Source of the DNA: Rhizophagus irregularis
Taxonomy: Eukaryota > Glomeromycota > Glomeromycetes > Glomerales > Glomeraceae
Direction: 5' to 3'
Assembly (NCBI RefSeq): GCF_026210795.1
Contig: NC_089429.1
Location: forward strand, 1,488,001-1,552,000
Length of the DNA: 64,000 nucleotides
The translations under genes and the position numbers were made by a program. Below the pieces are notes generated by a model. The model saw only the letters and a list, made by a program, of their open reading frames with translations. It did not search any database and was not told where the DNA came from. Positions 11,901 to 22,990 of the stretch are shown piece by piece (position 1 is the stretch's first letter; every line of letters begins with the position of its first letter).

Positions 11901-12790
11901 CAATAAAAAGCTTTATCTTCATTCTTTTCAATACCTATTCCATTTTTATAACACAAATTTAAATTATATTGAGCATTGCCATTTCCATTTTCTGCTGCCT
12001 TTTGATACCAATAAAATGCAGTTGTTTCATTTTTTTCAATACCAATTCCATTTTTATAACATAATCCTAAACTATTTTGTGCATTACTATTTCCATTTTC
12101 TGCTGCTTTTTGATAACAATAAAAAGCTTTAAATTCATCTACTTTAATACCGATTCCATTTTCACAACATAAACCTAAATTATATTGTGCATCATTATTT
12201 CCATTTTCCGCAGCTTTTTCATACCAATAAAAAGCTCCAACTTCATCTATTTTAGTACCAATTCCATTCTCACAACATACGGCTAAATTATATTTTGCGG
12301 ATTTATTTCCATTTTCTGCTGCTTTTTGATACCAATTAAATGCAGTTTCTTCATCTTTTTCAATACCTATTCCATTTTCATAACATAATCCTAAATTATA
12401 TTGAGCATTACCATTTCCATTTTCTGCTGCTTTTTGGTGCCAATAAAAAGCTTTAGTTTCATCTATTTTAATACCAATTCCATTTTTATAACATAAACTC
12501 AAATTATATTGTGCATCGTTATTTCCATTTTCCGCAGCTTTTTCATACCAATAAAAAGCTTCAACTTCTTCCATTTCAATACCAATTCCTTTCTCATAAC
12601 ATAAACCTAAACTATATTGTGCATCTATATTTTTATTTTCTACTGCTTTTTGATACCAATAAAAAGCTTTAGCCTCATCTTTTTTAATACCAATTCCATT
12701 CTCATAGCATAGTCCCAAATTATATTGTGCATTATTATCTCCGTTTTTCGCTGCTTTTTGGTGCCGTTTAAACTGATATGTTTTTAACAT
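5926..12790 (-). CDS. Giant Sel1-repeat protein with C-terminal protein kinase domain
   Basis: Five exons (12790-7039, 6968-6793, 6713-6278, 6195-6133, 5960-5926) join in phase to about 2153 aa. Residues 1 to about 1800 are some 50 Sel1-type repeats of 36 aa with the core AQYNLGLCYENGIGIEKDE followed by KAFYWYQKAAENGN; this fold makes helical solenoids that scaffold protein partners. After an acidic linker comes a complete kinase: glycine loop GGFGQ, ATP lysine in VICKKL, catalytic HRDLHSKN, DFG, a YMEPKRL activation-segment end, DIYSFGVLMWE and the final arginine in EQRP. The first exon alone is 5.75 kb. Kinase/Sel1 fusions are expanded in this fungal group; here the repeats are N-terminal. 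A TATATAAA-like box lies about 75 bases upstream of the ATG. The last two short exons are the least certain, and an upstream exon cannot be excluded because the ATG directly follows a TTATTAG acceptor-like sequence. Confidence 0.85.
7380..12770 (-). repeat. 108-bp tandem repeat array encoding the Sel1 units
   Basis: The Sel1 coding exon is a continuous in-frame array of about 50 copies of a 108-bp unit, recognisable on the plus strand by TATATTGTGCATTA, TTTTCTGCTGCTTTTTGATA and CCAATAAAAAGCTTT. One unit around 10200-10290 is irregular. Blocks of units are more alike than neighbours: the segment with TTTATAATACCAATTCCATT occurs almost unchanged near 7990 and 9610, which points to internal segmental duplication. 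Confidence 0.8.
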
Positions 12791-12899
12791 TTCTAATAAA
12801 AGAAAATAAATTTATTAAGAAAGTGTTTTATAGAAAAACTAATTGCTTCGCAATAAGCTAAAGAAAAATTTATATATAAGTTTTCTGTCATACAAGGGT

Positions 12900-13395
12900 A
12901 CAGTATTTCGTGTTTCGTGTCCACTGTCCAATAACAATATTTTTTAATTTGTTACAATGTTTGATATAGGGGTGATTTCGCGGCCAATAACAAATATTTT
13001 TTTATTATACATTTTATTTTTGATGTAGTGGTAATTTCGTGGAACAATTTTTTTTATTGTCTATTTTTTTTTGCCATACATGAATCAATATTTGATATAG
13101 GCAAATATTTTTAATTATACAGTACATTTATTTTGCAATGCATGAATCAATTTGGTAATTTTGCGTCCAATAACAATTTTTTTATAGTCCATTTTTTTTT
13201 TTGCCATACATGAATCAATATTGGGCTAATAACAAATATTTTTGATTATATATTTATTTTGCAATACATGAATCAATTTGGTAATTTCGCGTCCAATAAC
13301 AATTTTTTTTATTGTCCATTTTCTTTTTGTCACACATAAATCAATATTTGTGGCAATAACAAATTTTTTGATTATAAATTTTAGGATGTAGAGTT
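12900..13395. repeat. Diverged tandem repeat, unit about 125 bp
   Basis: Three to four copies of a unit containing TTTCGCGTCCAATAACAATT, ATTGTCCATTTTTTTTTTGC and CATACATGAATCAATATTTG follow one another upstream of the Sel1-kinase gene. There is no coding capacity. They lie between about 110 and 600 bases upstream of the start codon, so they occupy the likely promoter region. Confidence 0.55.
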
Positions 13396-13399
13396 ACAC

Positions 13400-13720
13400 T
13401 CAAGACGGGAATGCATATGTAATAATGCGTAGATCATTCCTTTTTTGGATAATCCCAGGCGGTACTACGTAATTCTGGTGCGTAGAGCTACTAATAATAA
13501 ATGAGTGCCGATCTCTTGCTACCCTTGTACTAACTGCTAAATGCAAAATGTATAGTTTATTGCCGATCTAGTCTAAAGTTTATACACGGACCCCGGAAAA
13601 GTCTCATGTACAAAATAATCACGTAGATCTTTCCTTTTACGGATAATTTCCTGTAATTCTAGTCAAGAAATTATTTCTGAAAGAGATGCTTAGAGCTAAT
13701 AGTAAAATTTTTTTAGCCGT
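13400..13720. repeat. Two diverged copies of a ~120-bp sequence
   Basis: A segment with CGTAGATCATTCCTTTTTTG, GGATAATCCC and GTAGAGCTACTAATAAT (13430-13500) recurs as CGTAGATCTTTCCTTTTACG, GGATAATTTCC and TTAGAGCTAATAGTAAA (13620-13710). Function unknown. Confidence 0.4.
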
Positions 13721-13737
13721 ACTTCATAAAATTGAAA

Positions 13738-14155
13738 GGGTATTGCTAAATCTCACCAGTGGTGATTATTACCACCGGTGACTGTCACCACTTAATTCCG
13801 GCCAAAATTACAATTTGGCCGAAGTTATAAAATGCTTGTTTATAATTTTGGCCAGAGTTAAAAAATACTGATCGCAAAATTTAACTTAAATAATATATAT
13901 GTCAACAAATATTTATTTGACATTTACTATGACAAAATTTTAAATTTTTGTTAAAAAAATCTTTTAGTAAAGTGAAAAAATTAAAAAATCAAAATATTGT
14001 ATTTTTATCTGAAAAACAGCATATAGGATGATTGTTTAATATGTGTAGTTGATTATTTAATTTAATATTAATCTTATAAAATTCAAAAAATCAGACTAAT
14101 GAAAATCACCGGTGGTGACAATCACCACTGGTGACATTAAGACATTCTCATGCTG
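13738..14155. mobile_element. Foldback MITE, TTGCTAAATCTCACC family, copy 1
   Basis: The left end reads ATTGCTAAATCTCACCAGTG followed by GTGATT, and the right end is the diverged inverse (AATCACCACTGGTGACATTA then AGACATTCTCATG). A second inverted phrase, CCGGCCAAAATTACAATTTGG, lies just inside. The same terminal sequence recurs at 17708-18480 and 35225-35366, which defines a repeated family in this window. Confidence 0.6.
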
Positions 14156-14560
14156 AAATTAATTATATAAATTTTAAATTTTTATCCAAAAAATATACTA
14201 ATTATATTATAAAAACTAGTTAGACAATTATAACCAAAACGCCAGTCCCGTTTCAGAAATTTCAAAGAACCAATTGGAAACGGACGTCATATAAAATCAT
14301 GCCGATCGCACACGTGACAAAAATGCTACATCGTTATCGGCAAAAAGAAGAGCTAATCAAGTCTATCGAAAATATATTAAGTGGTCAAGTGATCATTCAA
14401 ATTTCAAAGTGACATCTTACTATATGGCATACTGTTATGTGAACCCGATTAGTCTGTCAAGTAAAGAATATCACCGTTACTATAAGGTTGATCATTTTAC
14501 AAAATTCGATATTAAGCAATAAAAGGTGATGATTGTCATTAACTGAACTGTCAAACCTTA

Positions 14561-15206
14561 CAAATACAAAGCATAGCGGACATCTTTACTTTATCACAAT
14601 TTTGTCGATCATTTGTCGATCATTTATTCAATTTTATCACTTCGTTATAATTACTTTGGTTAAAAATCCTACATAATAATAATTTTACAGACAATTTAAC
14701 CTTCATTTAAATTTACTGCATATTAAATTTATCAAAAAAAATTCTTTAAACAGTTAATAAAGTTTTACAAATTTTGTCTATATCTGATATGTGTATTTTA
14801 ATAATATTCATAAACATTTTGCTCAATGATAACTTTTTGATTACCTAAAATTCTACATGATTATTTTGGCCATTGATTATTGAATACCTAAATAATATAT
14901 TTTGAAAATTTCAAGTTTCGCCCGTAAATCTGTGGCTTTGCCCGAAGCTCCAAAGTCAAATTAGCAGATGATCGGCAAATATAGGCAAATATCAAATCAT
15001 TGAAAATTTCGGTTTAAGGTTAACTTTAATAATATAATTTTTTTTTATTTTTTCATAAATTATACTACTAAAAAGACATTAGTATAGTTTGGCTAAGAAT
15101 TTTATGGCTTTAACCATAGCTTCAAAATTAATGTGACATAATATATTATATGATCGATGAATGATCGGCAAAGTGATAAAAGTATGTCCGCTATGCTCAA
15201 ATACAA
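14561..15206. mobile_element. MULE-like MITE with perfect 9-bp target duplication
   Basis: The element runs from 14570 to 15197. Its ends are AGCATAGCGGACAT and the exact inverse ATGTCCGCTATGCT; similarity continues inward with TTTATCAC and GATCATT motifs for about 55 bp. CAAATACAA is present directly outside both ends (14561-14569 and 15198-15206). A 9-bp duplication with long inverted ends is characteristic of Mutator-like elements. The interior has no open frame, so it is non-autonomous. Confidence 0.8.
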
Positions 15207-15409
15207 TAAATTGTTTCAGAAAAAAGAAAAAAATAAATTTCAAAATACAAATTGTAAGATTGGAAATTGGAAATTAGGTTTTTGTAGGTATTCTTGACCT
15301 CAATGTTAGAATACCATTTGTTAAAGCAAGAAAATTGATTAGTTGAATGAATTTCCCAGAATTTCCAAACTTCACTTTTACATGCTCAGCAATCTATTAC
15401 ATAAAGATA

Positions 15410-15915
15410 ATGAATAATTAAAAAAATTAATGAATGGTGATGTTAGTAATAATATTGATAATATTGGAAGTATTCGAAATAGATAATCAAATTATCTGTA
15501 GAAATATAAAAAGCTATAGTAATCAAAGAAAAAAACCTGAAAGGTTGTTAACAACAATATTTTTGAAAAAGATGACAAAGTTAGTAAAAGTGAAGATGAA
15601 TTCGAAATAACAAATATAAACAATAATGGTAAAAAAGAATTGATTAAACGTTTTAAAAAACTAAAAATGATAATGAAGGTCAAGAAAAAAAAATTAATTA
15701 AGTTGATATTAAGATTTATTTTATCAAAATTATTAAAAACAATTAAAGTAGATTATATCAAATTTTTTAAAAATTTTGACAAAATTTTCATATCAAAAAA
15801 CCAAAGATCTTTAAAGTTATCTATATTAAAGATCGCTTGTTTAATGTCAATTTATAAAAAAGATATTTATATATTCTATTTATTAATAAGGCCATTTTGT
15901 TTTTCCAATATATGA
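15410..15915 (+). pseudogene. Possible decayed gene fragment, Lys/Asp-rich
   Basis: Fragments such as DDKVSKSEDEFEITNINNNG and KKELIKRFKKLKNDNEGQEK can be read in one frame between about 15570 and 15690. They are followed by stops and by further lysine-rich stretches in other frames. The mixture of polar low-complexity residues looks like fungal coding sequence, but nothing is recognisable. It could equally be AT-rich noncoding DNA. Confidence 0.2.
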
Positions 15916-16129
15916 TAAATATTTAGATTAACCCTGTTTTGAATTGTGTACTGTATAACAATGTAACATTTCTGAAATTTATGTCATAATTATTGATCGG
16001 TAAATTTGGCAATAATTTTCGTTAGCTATATTGTTACACAGTAAAATATCACGTAGTAATCACATGATATAACTGGACCTGTGATACTAATCAATGTAGG
16101 AGATATCGAATATATTTGACATGTTCTAT

Positions 16130-16258
16130 ATGTTATGTATGTCCGATATATAGAATATATGGTATATATAGAACATATAGTATATATAGAATAAATAGTA
16201 TATATAGCGTAAATAGTATATATAGCATAAATAGTATATATAGCATAAATAGTATACA
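16130..16258. repeat. 18-bp AT satellite
   Basis: Units of the type TATATAGCATAAATAGTA are repeated in tandem, about seven copies, diverging at the left. The same motif resumes at 17196-17235 on the far side of the element at 16258-17192, so the array was probably split by that insertion. Confidence 0.65.
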
Positions 16259-17192
16259 TATGGGCTGATTTGTCTACTCTGCATTAAAAAGAGTTATTGA
16301 TTGATTTTCACAATTTTTGTTACTCAAAATTGTTTTGTAATACCAAAAAATCATCTGATTGATGATCACTTGACTAAATAATAAGTTGAACAAAAATTTA
16401 CATTTGCGAAACTTAAATTATTAAATGTAAAAGAGCTGTGAAAAAACCCATTTCACTAATAAAAAACCCATTTCTCATATATATGGAATTTTTAACATAT
16501 ATTATTAAAAAGTAAGTATATTTTAATAAAATATAAAGTAAAATAAAAATTTATATAGCCTTAGTAGCTATAAATGTTTATAAAAGTATAATAAAAATAT
16601 CATATAAAAGATGGTATCATAATAAATATTTTCAAACAATAAAAATAATTATTTTATGTCAGAGTTTGTATTACCATCTTTAAACGCAAATATATCAAGA
16701 TTCACTGATCCGTTTTCTATAATTTTAGGCTCGTTAGAAAGCCCTTGTTCTGGACTTTATAGGCGAAAAAAGAGCTCGCTGATTGAATCATTAGATCCGG
16801 AGATATTTACGTTTAAAGTTGAGGTACGAACTTTTTAACATGCTTAAATGCAAATATCTTGGGATCCACTGATCCATTTTTTATAAATTTAGGCTCTTTG
16901 GAAAGCCTTTGATCTGGTCTATATGAACGAAAAAAGAGCTTGCCAATTGGATCACTGGATCTGGAGATATTTACGTTTTAAGTTGAGATATAAATTTTTA
17001 ACATACAGTATATAGTAAGTGCTAAGAATTATATTAATTTAAAAGAAATATTTACCAAATTATAGTATAATAACATTAAATAAAATTTTTTAATACTCAT
17101 TTCCAATTTACTGTATATTATATAGTATTTTGTATAATAAAAATGTAATAAAATTAATATTTTAATTAAAGGTAGACAAATCAGCCCATATG
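16258..17192. mobile_element. Non-autonomous DNA element with 21-bp perfect inverted ends
   Basis: CATATGGGCTGATTTGTCTAC followed inward by TCTGCATTA begins the element, and its exact inverse (GTAGACAAATCAGCCCATATG) closes it. The outer CATATG is itself palindromic, so the target duplication could be TA or ATAT and the superfamily is open, Tc1-mariner-like being most likely. Inside lies a direct duplication of about 160 bp (16675-16838 and 16848-16999). The element interrupts the flanking 18-bp satellite, showing insertion after the satellite formed. Confidence 0.7.
16675..17000 (+). repeat. Direct duplication of ~160 bp inside the TIR element
   Basis: Both copies contain AAATATATCAAGATTCACTG / AAATATCTTGGGATCCACTG, a shared TTTAGGCTC..TGGAAAGCC, CGAAAAAAGAGCT and GGAGATATTTACGTTT. 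A 60-codon open frame in the first copy (16656-16838) is not conserved in the second, so I regard the repeat as noncoding. Confidence 0.6.
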
Positions 17193-17383
17193 ATATAACA
17201 TATATAGCATATATAGCACATGTAGCATAAATTAGATATTTTTTTTATATAGTAGAAATTGTTATAAAAAGGCAGTGTAAATGTGCATTAGAAAAGTTAA
17301 TTCTTTAGAACAGCTCTTAAAAATCTTTAATAAATTAATTAAAACCCATATACCCTTTATTTTCGTGTTGTTATTTCTTATAC

Positions 17384-18827
17384 ATATGGCGCGCCGATGT
17401 GGACAGATTGGTATTTTATTAATACCAACTCCTGCTATTTAAATAATACTAGCTCTTGTATTTTAAAATTACTGATTTTGCCTAAAATGGCAATTCCTTT
17501 TTATATTATTAGACAGATTTGTATTTATTTAATACCAAATTTCTCTAATTAAATATTACCAACTCTTGTAATTTTAAAATTGGCAGATCTTTTTTCTTCA
17601 ATAGACAGATTTATATTTTTTTATTGCCTCCTTTTTTTATTAGAAGATCTTTTTTCTTTAATAAACACATTTGTATTTTTTTATTATTAGCTCTGATGAT
17701 CATTTTTATTCGCTAAATCTCACCGCAGGTGATCCTTACCACAGGTGATTTTATTCCGGCCAAATTATAATTCCAGCTGGGAGTTAATTGTGCAACCTAA
17801 TAAAAAGTTTTGACTTTTTTAGTAACAATGTGGTATAAAAATTGCACCAATGAGTTCGGAAGATACCCGTTTATAATCAAATATGCAGTTAAATTTCTTA
17901 AGTAAAGTGATTTATGCAGTGAGACTTGACCTTATTGATGGTCAAATGACCATCAGTTGCCTTAATTGGTGGTCAAAAGTAGTCTATTTGGCCTTAAAAG
18001 TGGTCAAATGTAACTATCAGCTACCTTAATTGATGGTTAAAAGTGGTCAAACGTGACCATCAGCTGCCTTAATTGATGGTCAAATATGCCCTCGCCTTTA
18101 ACTACCAATTATTAGTATAACCAAACAGAAAATTTTCGAAAAATTCCTATGTGCTATATGACCACTTTCTAGGGTCAAATAGACCACTTTTGACCATCAA
18201 TTAAGGTAGCTGATGGTCAAGTTTGACCACTTTTAAGGTCAATTAGACCACTTTTGACCATTACGAAATAGATTTCTTAAGTAAAGTGATTTATTCAGTG
18301 AGGCTACACAAATTTAACTGCATATTTACTTATAAATGAGTATCTTCCGGATCCATTAGTGCAATATTTATACCACATTGTAACTAAAAAAAATCAAAAA
18401 CTTTTTATTAGGTTACACAATTGAATTTGGCTGGAATTATAATTTGACCGGTGAAATCACCTGCGGTGAGATTTAGCAGATCTGCTAATGAATATAAATG
18501 ATCGTCAGAGCTAATAATAAAAAAATATAAATCTGTCTGGTAAAGAAAAAAGATCTGCTAATAAAAAAAGGGGATAATAAAAAATATAAATCTGTCTATT
18601 GAAGAAAAAAGATCTGCCAATTTTAAAATTACAAGAGTTGGTAATATTTAATTAGAGAAAGTTCATAATAAATAAATATGAATCTGTCTAATAATGCAAA
18701 AAGAAATTGCCATTTTAGACAAAAATCTGCCATTTGCAGTAATATTAAAATACATGAGCTGATATTATTTAAATAGTGGGAGTTGGTATTAAAAAAATAC
18801 CAATCTGTCCACATCGGCGCGCCATAT
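17384..18827. mobile_element. 1.44-kb foldback palindrome
   Basis: The sequence from ATATGGCGCGCCGATGTGGA (17384) to its inverse ending at 18827 forms a nearly full-length inverted repeat with arms of about 700 bp and a short unpaired centre near 18105. The outer arms carry inverted TCTTTTTTCTTCAATAGACA-type phrases. At 17708 and 18480 lie the GCTAAATCTCACCGCAGGTG ends of the MITE family described at 13738, so an element of that family makes up the core. Nearer the centre are several copies of TGATGGTCAAAAGTGGTCAA in both orientations. No open frame of note. Confidence 0.75.
17708..18480. mobile_element. TTGCTAAATCTCACC-family element, copy 2 (core of the palindrome)
   Basis: Ends are CGCTAAATCTCACCGCAGGT at the left and the inverse ACCTGCGGTGAGATTTAGCA at the right, the same termini as at 13738 and 35225. 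The inner arms include AAGTAAAGTGATTTATGCAG in inverted orientation. It is nested in the larger inverted repeat, and which of the two arose first cannot be told from one copy. Confidence 0.6.
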
Positions 18828-18839
18828 ATACACTTTATT

Positions 18840-20420
18840 TTTATTCATTGTCTGTATTTGGTTAGTTTAATCCCTTACTTGCGTCTGATCGTATAGGCTA
18901 TTTGGAGAGCTATACCATATTCGCATTTGATCGGATTTTTGTTAAGATTTACATTGAATTAATTGAATTAGTATAAGATCTACACCGATCCTATAAATTT
19001 CCGACCCCACCAATCCTTCTGCTTACACTAAATATACCGCTTATTTTTAAGCACATAAGAACTGACATATAACAATATTACGATTTATGCTAAATTATAA
19101 TGAATTTAATAATTCTTATTTCCAGAATATTATTTTGTGTGATTTACTAGATGGTTTAAGTTCATTGATCCCGGTACGAAGCAATGGGCTGTTGCTATTT
19201 TTTAAATAAACAAAAATAATAATCAGTATTATGCTGGTAAAGCTCACTCTAACTTGTACAATTTATTCAGAAAATTGTTAATAAGTGTACCAACTTGATT
19301 TATAATTCAGGTCGTATTGTAACGTTTTACGATCGTCTCACTGACAGACTTAGAGATTAGTTCCGATATTCGATATTCGGATTTAAATCTGAATATCGAA
19401 AGAAACCGGATATATGGAACGAAGGAAACCGGATTTATCATATCTGGATAACCGAAGGAAAACTGAATAAAACTGGATATATTTTTAAATCCGGTTCTAA
19501 CTTCTACAACAGTTCATCTCACCAACATAAACAACCTTTTAAAATATTGTTTATATTATAATATCTTTCGTATAAAAATAAAGAAATTTATTTATTTATT
19601 TTTTTTTATTGTTTTAACTTAGCACATATCACTTACCATTTTATTAGCTGTGATGAGCAAAAAAGAAAAAAATAGGCGAAAGCGAACTGTCGGTGAAACA
19701 AGTGTCAGTGAAACGTTTGTTGGCAAAATAAATTTTCCTAGTTTTGTATAAATAAAATATGATGGTCTACGATAACATTTTTTTTTGTATTGCAAATTCG
19801 ATCAGAAATTTTCTTTTGTGCTACGCAAACATTTTAGCATTCTTTATGCTAAATAAAGTAAAAAGTTATATTTATAAAATGTGTACGTCTATACGAAGGT
19901 TTGTATCTACATTTTCAAATAAACAAGTAAATAGATACTCAAATAGATAGCTGCTGACCATGACAAAACCAATCAAATTTTTTTTCCAAAAATGTTTATT
20001 TTGCAGTCACACGATTTATTACTTAATAGGGTGTAGAAGAGATCCAAATCGTGACACACAAAAAATAGTAATACTTTGAATAAACTTTAACTTCTGGGTC
20101 GGAATGATTAAACTTTAAACCGATCGCAAAAATTTTTCTAACCAAGGTTGGACTATTGGACTATCATACAGAGAACTTATCTAAATTGTTACTAATGGAA
20201 TGGGTATGTAGAATCATGTATCTTATAAAATATATATTATGTATTTACAATAGAAAATAAACATACGTAAATAATTCATAAAACAATATAATTTTTATGT
20301 TTAACTTCCATAATTTATTTTCTTGAAATACAACAGATATTTTCTTATAAATCAAGAAAAAAAATTCATACCATAGGACATAACAAAATATTACAAACTC
20401 TATAGTAAAAACCTTAAGTT
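18840..20420. other. Gene-free stretch with a CCGGAT-type inverted motif cluster
   Basis: No supported gene. Between 19350 and 19500 the phrases ATATTCGGATTTAAATCTGA, ACCGGATATATGG, ACCGGATTTATC and TTTAAATCCGGTT form overlapping palindromes. A similar cluster (CCGGATTTAAAAATAAATCC) occurs at 63330, so this is probably a dispersed repeat. Confidence 0.4.
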
Positions 20421-20422
20421 TA

Positions 20423-21535
20423 ATGGACCAAAAGTTGTACGAGACTCTCAATCGCAAACCTGGCTTGTTCGCCATCGCAGCAGCCATGATTTTTGTGATC
20501 ATTATAATTCTCACATTCATTGTACGAATCTTTCAATTTCCCCATCATCGCCAACAATATTTAATCTCTGAAAATATTCAAAGTGTTCCCACAAGAATAC
20601 TATGTTCGTTTTCTTGCTCCTGACTGCTGGCTTGATAGGAGTCATCTCATATAATGTCTATGAAATCATGATCCTCCCAAGTTAAATGTGATGTCGGAAA
20701 AGAGCAACTTATTTGCCCAACTGATAATTTAATGTTTAATACGGCCAGGTATTATACGAGTTTTTGATTCTTTTGTTGATAAACCTAAGCATAATCTTGA
20801 TTTAAGTGATGAATTTAAATCTTTTCAAAGAGGCAATAATAATTGCACTTTCTTAAATAGTACATCATCCTCAATGAACGAAAATAACTCTGGTGGAGGA
20901 TTTTATCTCCTTGGTTTTAGTAAGAATAATGTTACTTCTGGCATTATTAGTAATTACATTGGCGACACCAACAATGAGATGAACTGGAACCTTTCCATGC
21001 CCCAATGGAACAAATTTAGTGATGTGGAGTTTCTAATTTCCAGTGATAGTGGTATTTTCAAATACAAAGAAATTTTCTATAAAGCTTTGAATGGAAGTTA
21101 TCGAAGTTTTCAAATCTTCTCCATAGGTAATTTTAATTTTTCTGAAGTTTCCGTGGATGAACCCAAAATTAGTGATCAAATTGAATATCCTCAACCAACG
21201 ACATGGATTGGGCTTATCACACCGATACATGTCATAACAAAGAATGAAGAGCCACCTCTCACATTAACTGACCTTTTAAGTAATGTCGGAGGTTATCTTC
21301 CCTCTGGGGAATTTTCAGCTTTCTTTCTGGTGGTAGCAAGACGAACCCGTTCGGATTTATGTCACGCTTTATATTTATAAAACAAGATATGATAAAAAAT
21401 GAAAGATGGTAGAAGTGTAAAATTAAGTGTCTTGGAAAAAGAGAAAAAAGATATCGATAATGTTGCTATAACGAATTATCACAGCGGGCTCAAAACCTGC
21501 TTGCAAAATACTAGTATGTCGATATGAATTTCTAC
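20423..21535 (+). pseudogene. Frameshifted membrane protein of a Glomeromycotina-type family
   Basis: The reading begins MDQKLYETLNRKPGLFAIAA with a strong transmembrane helix (AAMIFVIIIILTFIVRIF). It then continues in another frame with a second helix (FVFLLLTAGLIGVISYNVYE), then CPTDNLMFNTARYYT, then VDKPKHNLDLSDEFKSFQ and a long extracellular-type segment (20874-21330) rich in N-glycosylation motifs. It ends DLLSNVGGYLPSGEFSAFFL and, after another shift, NPFGFMSRFIFIKQDM and a polar tail. At least three frame changes (near 20610, 20750 and 21330) break it. The layout of two N-terminal helices, an ectodomain, an LLSNVGG motif and a cytoplasmic tail resembles a family I associate with this fungal lineage; its biochemical function is unknown. 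Confidence 0.6.
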
Positions 21536-21899
21536 GAACATGCGATCAAGACGCCTGACGTATAATTATCAAGAAAAAAAAATGTATAAGTATTATATAT
21601 ATGCGTCATTTATTGTCTGGAGAATGTATATAACTATTTATTAATTTTGTAATATTTATTATTAAACAGTATATGAAAATAAGATGTACTATATATCATG
21701 GATGATTATTTTATTTATTAAAACTAAATAAAGTGACGAACCTTAACAATTTAAGTCCCGTCCCCAAAGAATACTGCGAACTGGTGGCGTGAAAGATATG
21801 ATTCATTTAGCAAAATTCTGGCAGTAATGATTTTGTAATTCTCTTATGTTATTCCTCATGTTTTCATTTATTGAAAAAAGATTAATATTCCGTTTACAA

Positions 21900-22190
21900 A
21901 TACGTGTTATCTATAAGTGATATGTGATATATGAGTTGTGTAACATGAACAAATTTAGTGACATGTCCATCGTAGTTGAAATGCGACGTATTGCTTGTAA
22001 ATTTCTCATCGTACAAGTTACATATGATGCTTATACAGATGACATAGTTATATCTAACAAACCTAGTGTCCGATTAAAGTACAACGATTATTATTCGAAA
22101 ATGATAATGTTATAAAGACGCTAGAAAATAAAATTGATGCTATTAAACTTTTGAAGTACACGACCACCAAAAAATTGTATCTATATAATT
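21900..22190 (+). pseudogene. Possible gene fragment, unknown
   Basis: An open frame starting MNKFSDMSIVVEMRRIACKF runs to 22115, and a second frame continues NVIKTLENKIDAIKLLKYTT, a short coiled-coil-like tail. The tail resembles in style the end of the membrane-protein family just upstream, so this may be a displaced 3' piece of such a gene. Evidence is weak. Confidence 0.25.
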
Positions 22191-22719
22191 AATTAATTAA
22201 ATTGTTTAAAAATCATTTTATATTAGAAATATATCTTATTTTCAAAATTATTTAAATAAAATCTAGGCTTCGTAGCATAACTGATAACAAAAGATAATGT
22301 ACCCCTATTTGTCCTACCGTAATTCTACTTATAGGTTAACATAATAACATAATATATATTGTAAATATCTTTATATTACTGTAGTACACAAAAGTCATAC
22401 AGAAATTATTTGGTAATAACGGAAAATAAAAATTGCATGAATGACTCTTCAAAAAAAAAATACAAATAAATATTAAAATAAAACTCAGCATATAATTCCA
22501 ATCGCGTCTCGTATATACCATTATTAAGAGTAAATTAAAAAAATACCTTAGAAAAATTTACATTTTTTCATATACACGTTCATAACTTCATATAAACGTT
22601 ACGCACGTTACGCATAATCAATAACCATGAGTCATCTAAATTTGATTATGACATAATTTTTTATACTTACTTCTTGAATAAAAGGAAAATTTAACACTCT
22701 CCAAAAATTATTTAAATAG

Positions 22720-22990
22720 CGATATTCCTTTCTTTTCTATCTCGTTCTTCTCTTCCTTCCCTCTTACTTTCCCTTTTACTCTTATCATTTCCAGTGAATC
22801 ATTTCCAGTGAAGTAACAAAATAAACTTATCTTTCTCTTTTTTATTTATATTTCGTTGTTTTTAAGTCTCTTAAAATTTTTTCTATATTATATTTTATGA
22901 ATATGTTTTTTATTTTTCTAGGTTAACATATCTTTCTATTCCTCTCCCTTCCCTTCTTTTCTTCATTTTTACCTTTCTCTTTTCCTTCCC
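22720..22990 (+). other. Polypyrimidine-rich tract
   Basis: Long CT-rich runs such as TTCTTCTCTTCCTTCCCTCT and CTTCCCTTCTTTTCTTCATT dominate this strand directly before the GC-rich tandem repeat. Such tracts can accompany LTR promoters or retroposon 5' regions; no gene is visible. Confidence 0.4.

Noticed and set aside
7490-12132. Many plus- and minus-strand frames within the Sel1 gene
   Set aside because: Shadow frames of the 108-bp coding repeat.
15640-15915. 91-codon Lys/Ile-rich frame
   Set aside because: AT-rich low complexity; the more protein-like reading lies in another frame and is itself broken.
16026-16259. Frame encoding repeated TIYAIY
   Set aside because: Direct product of the 18-bp AT satellite.
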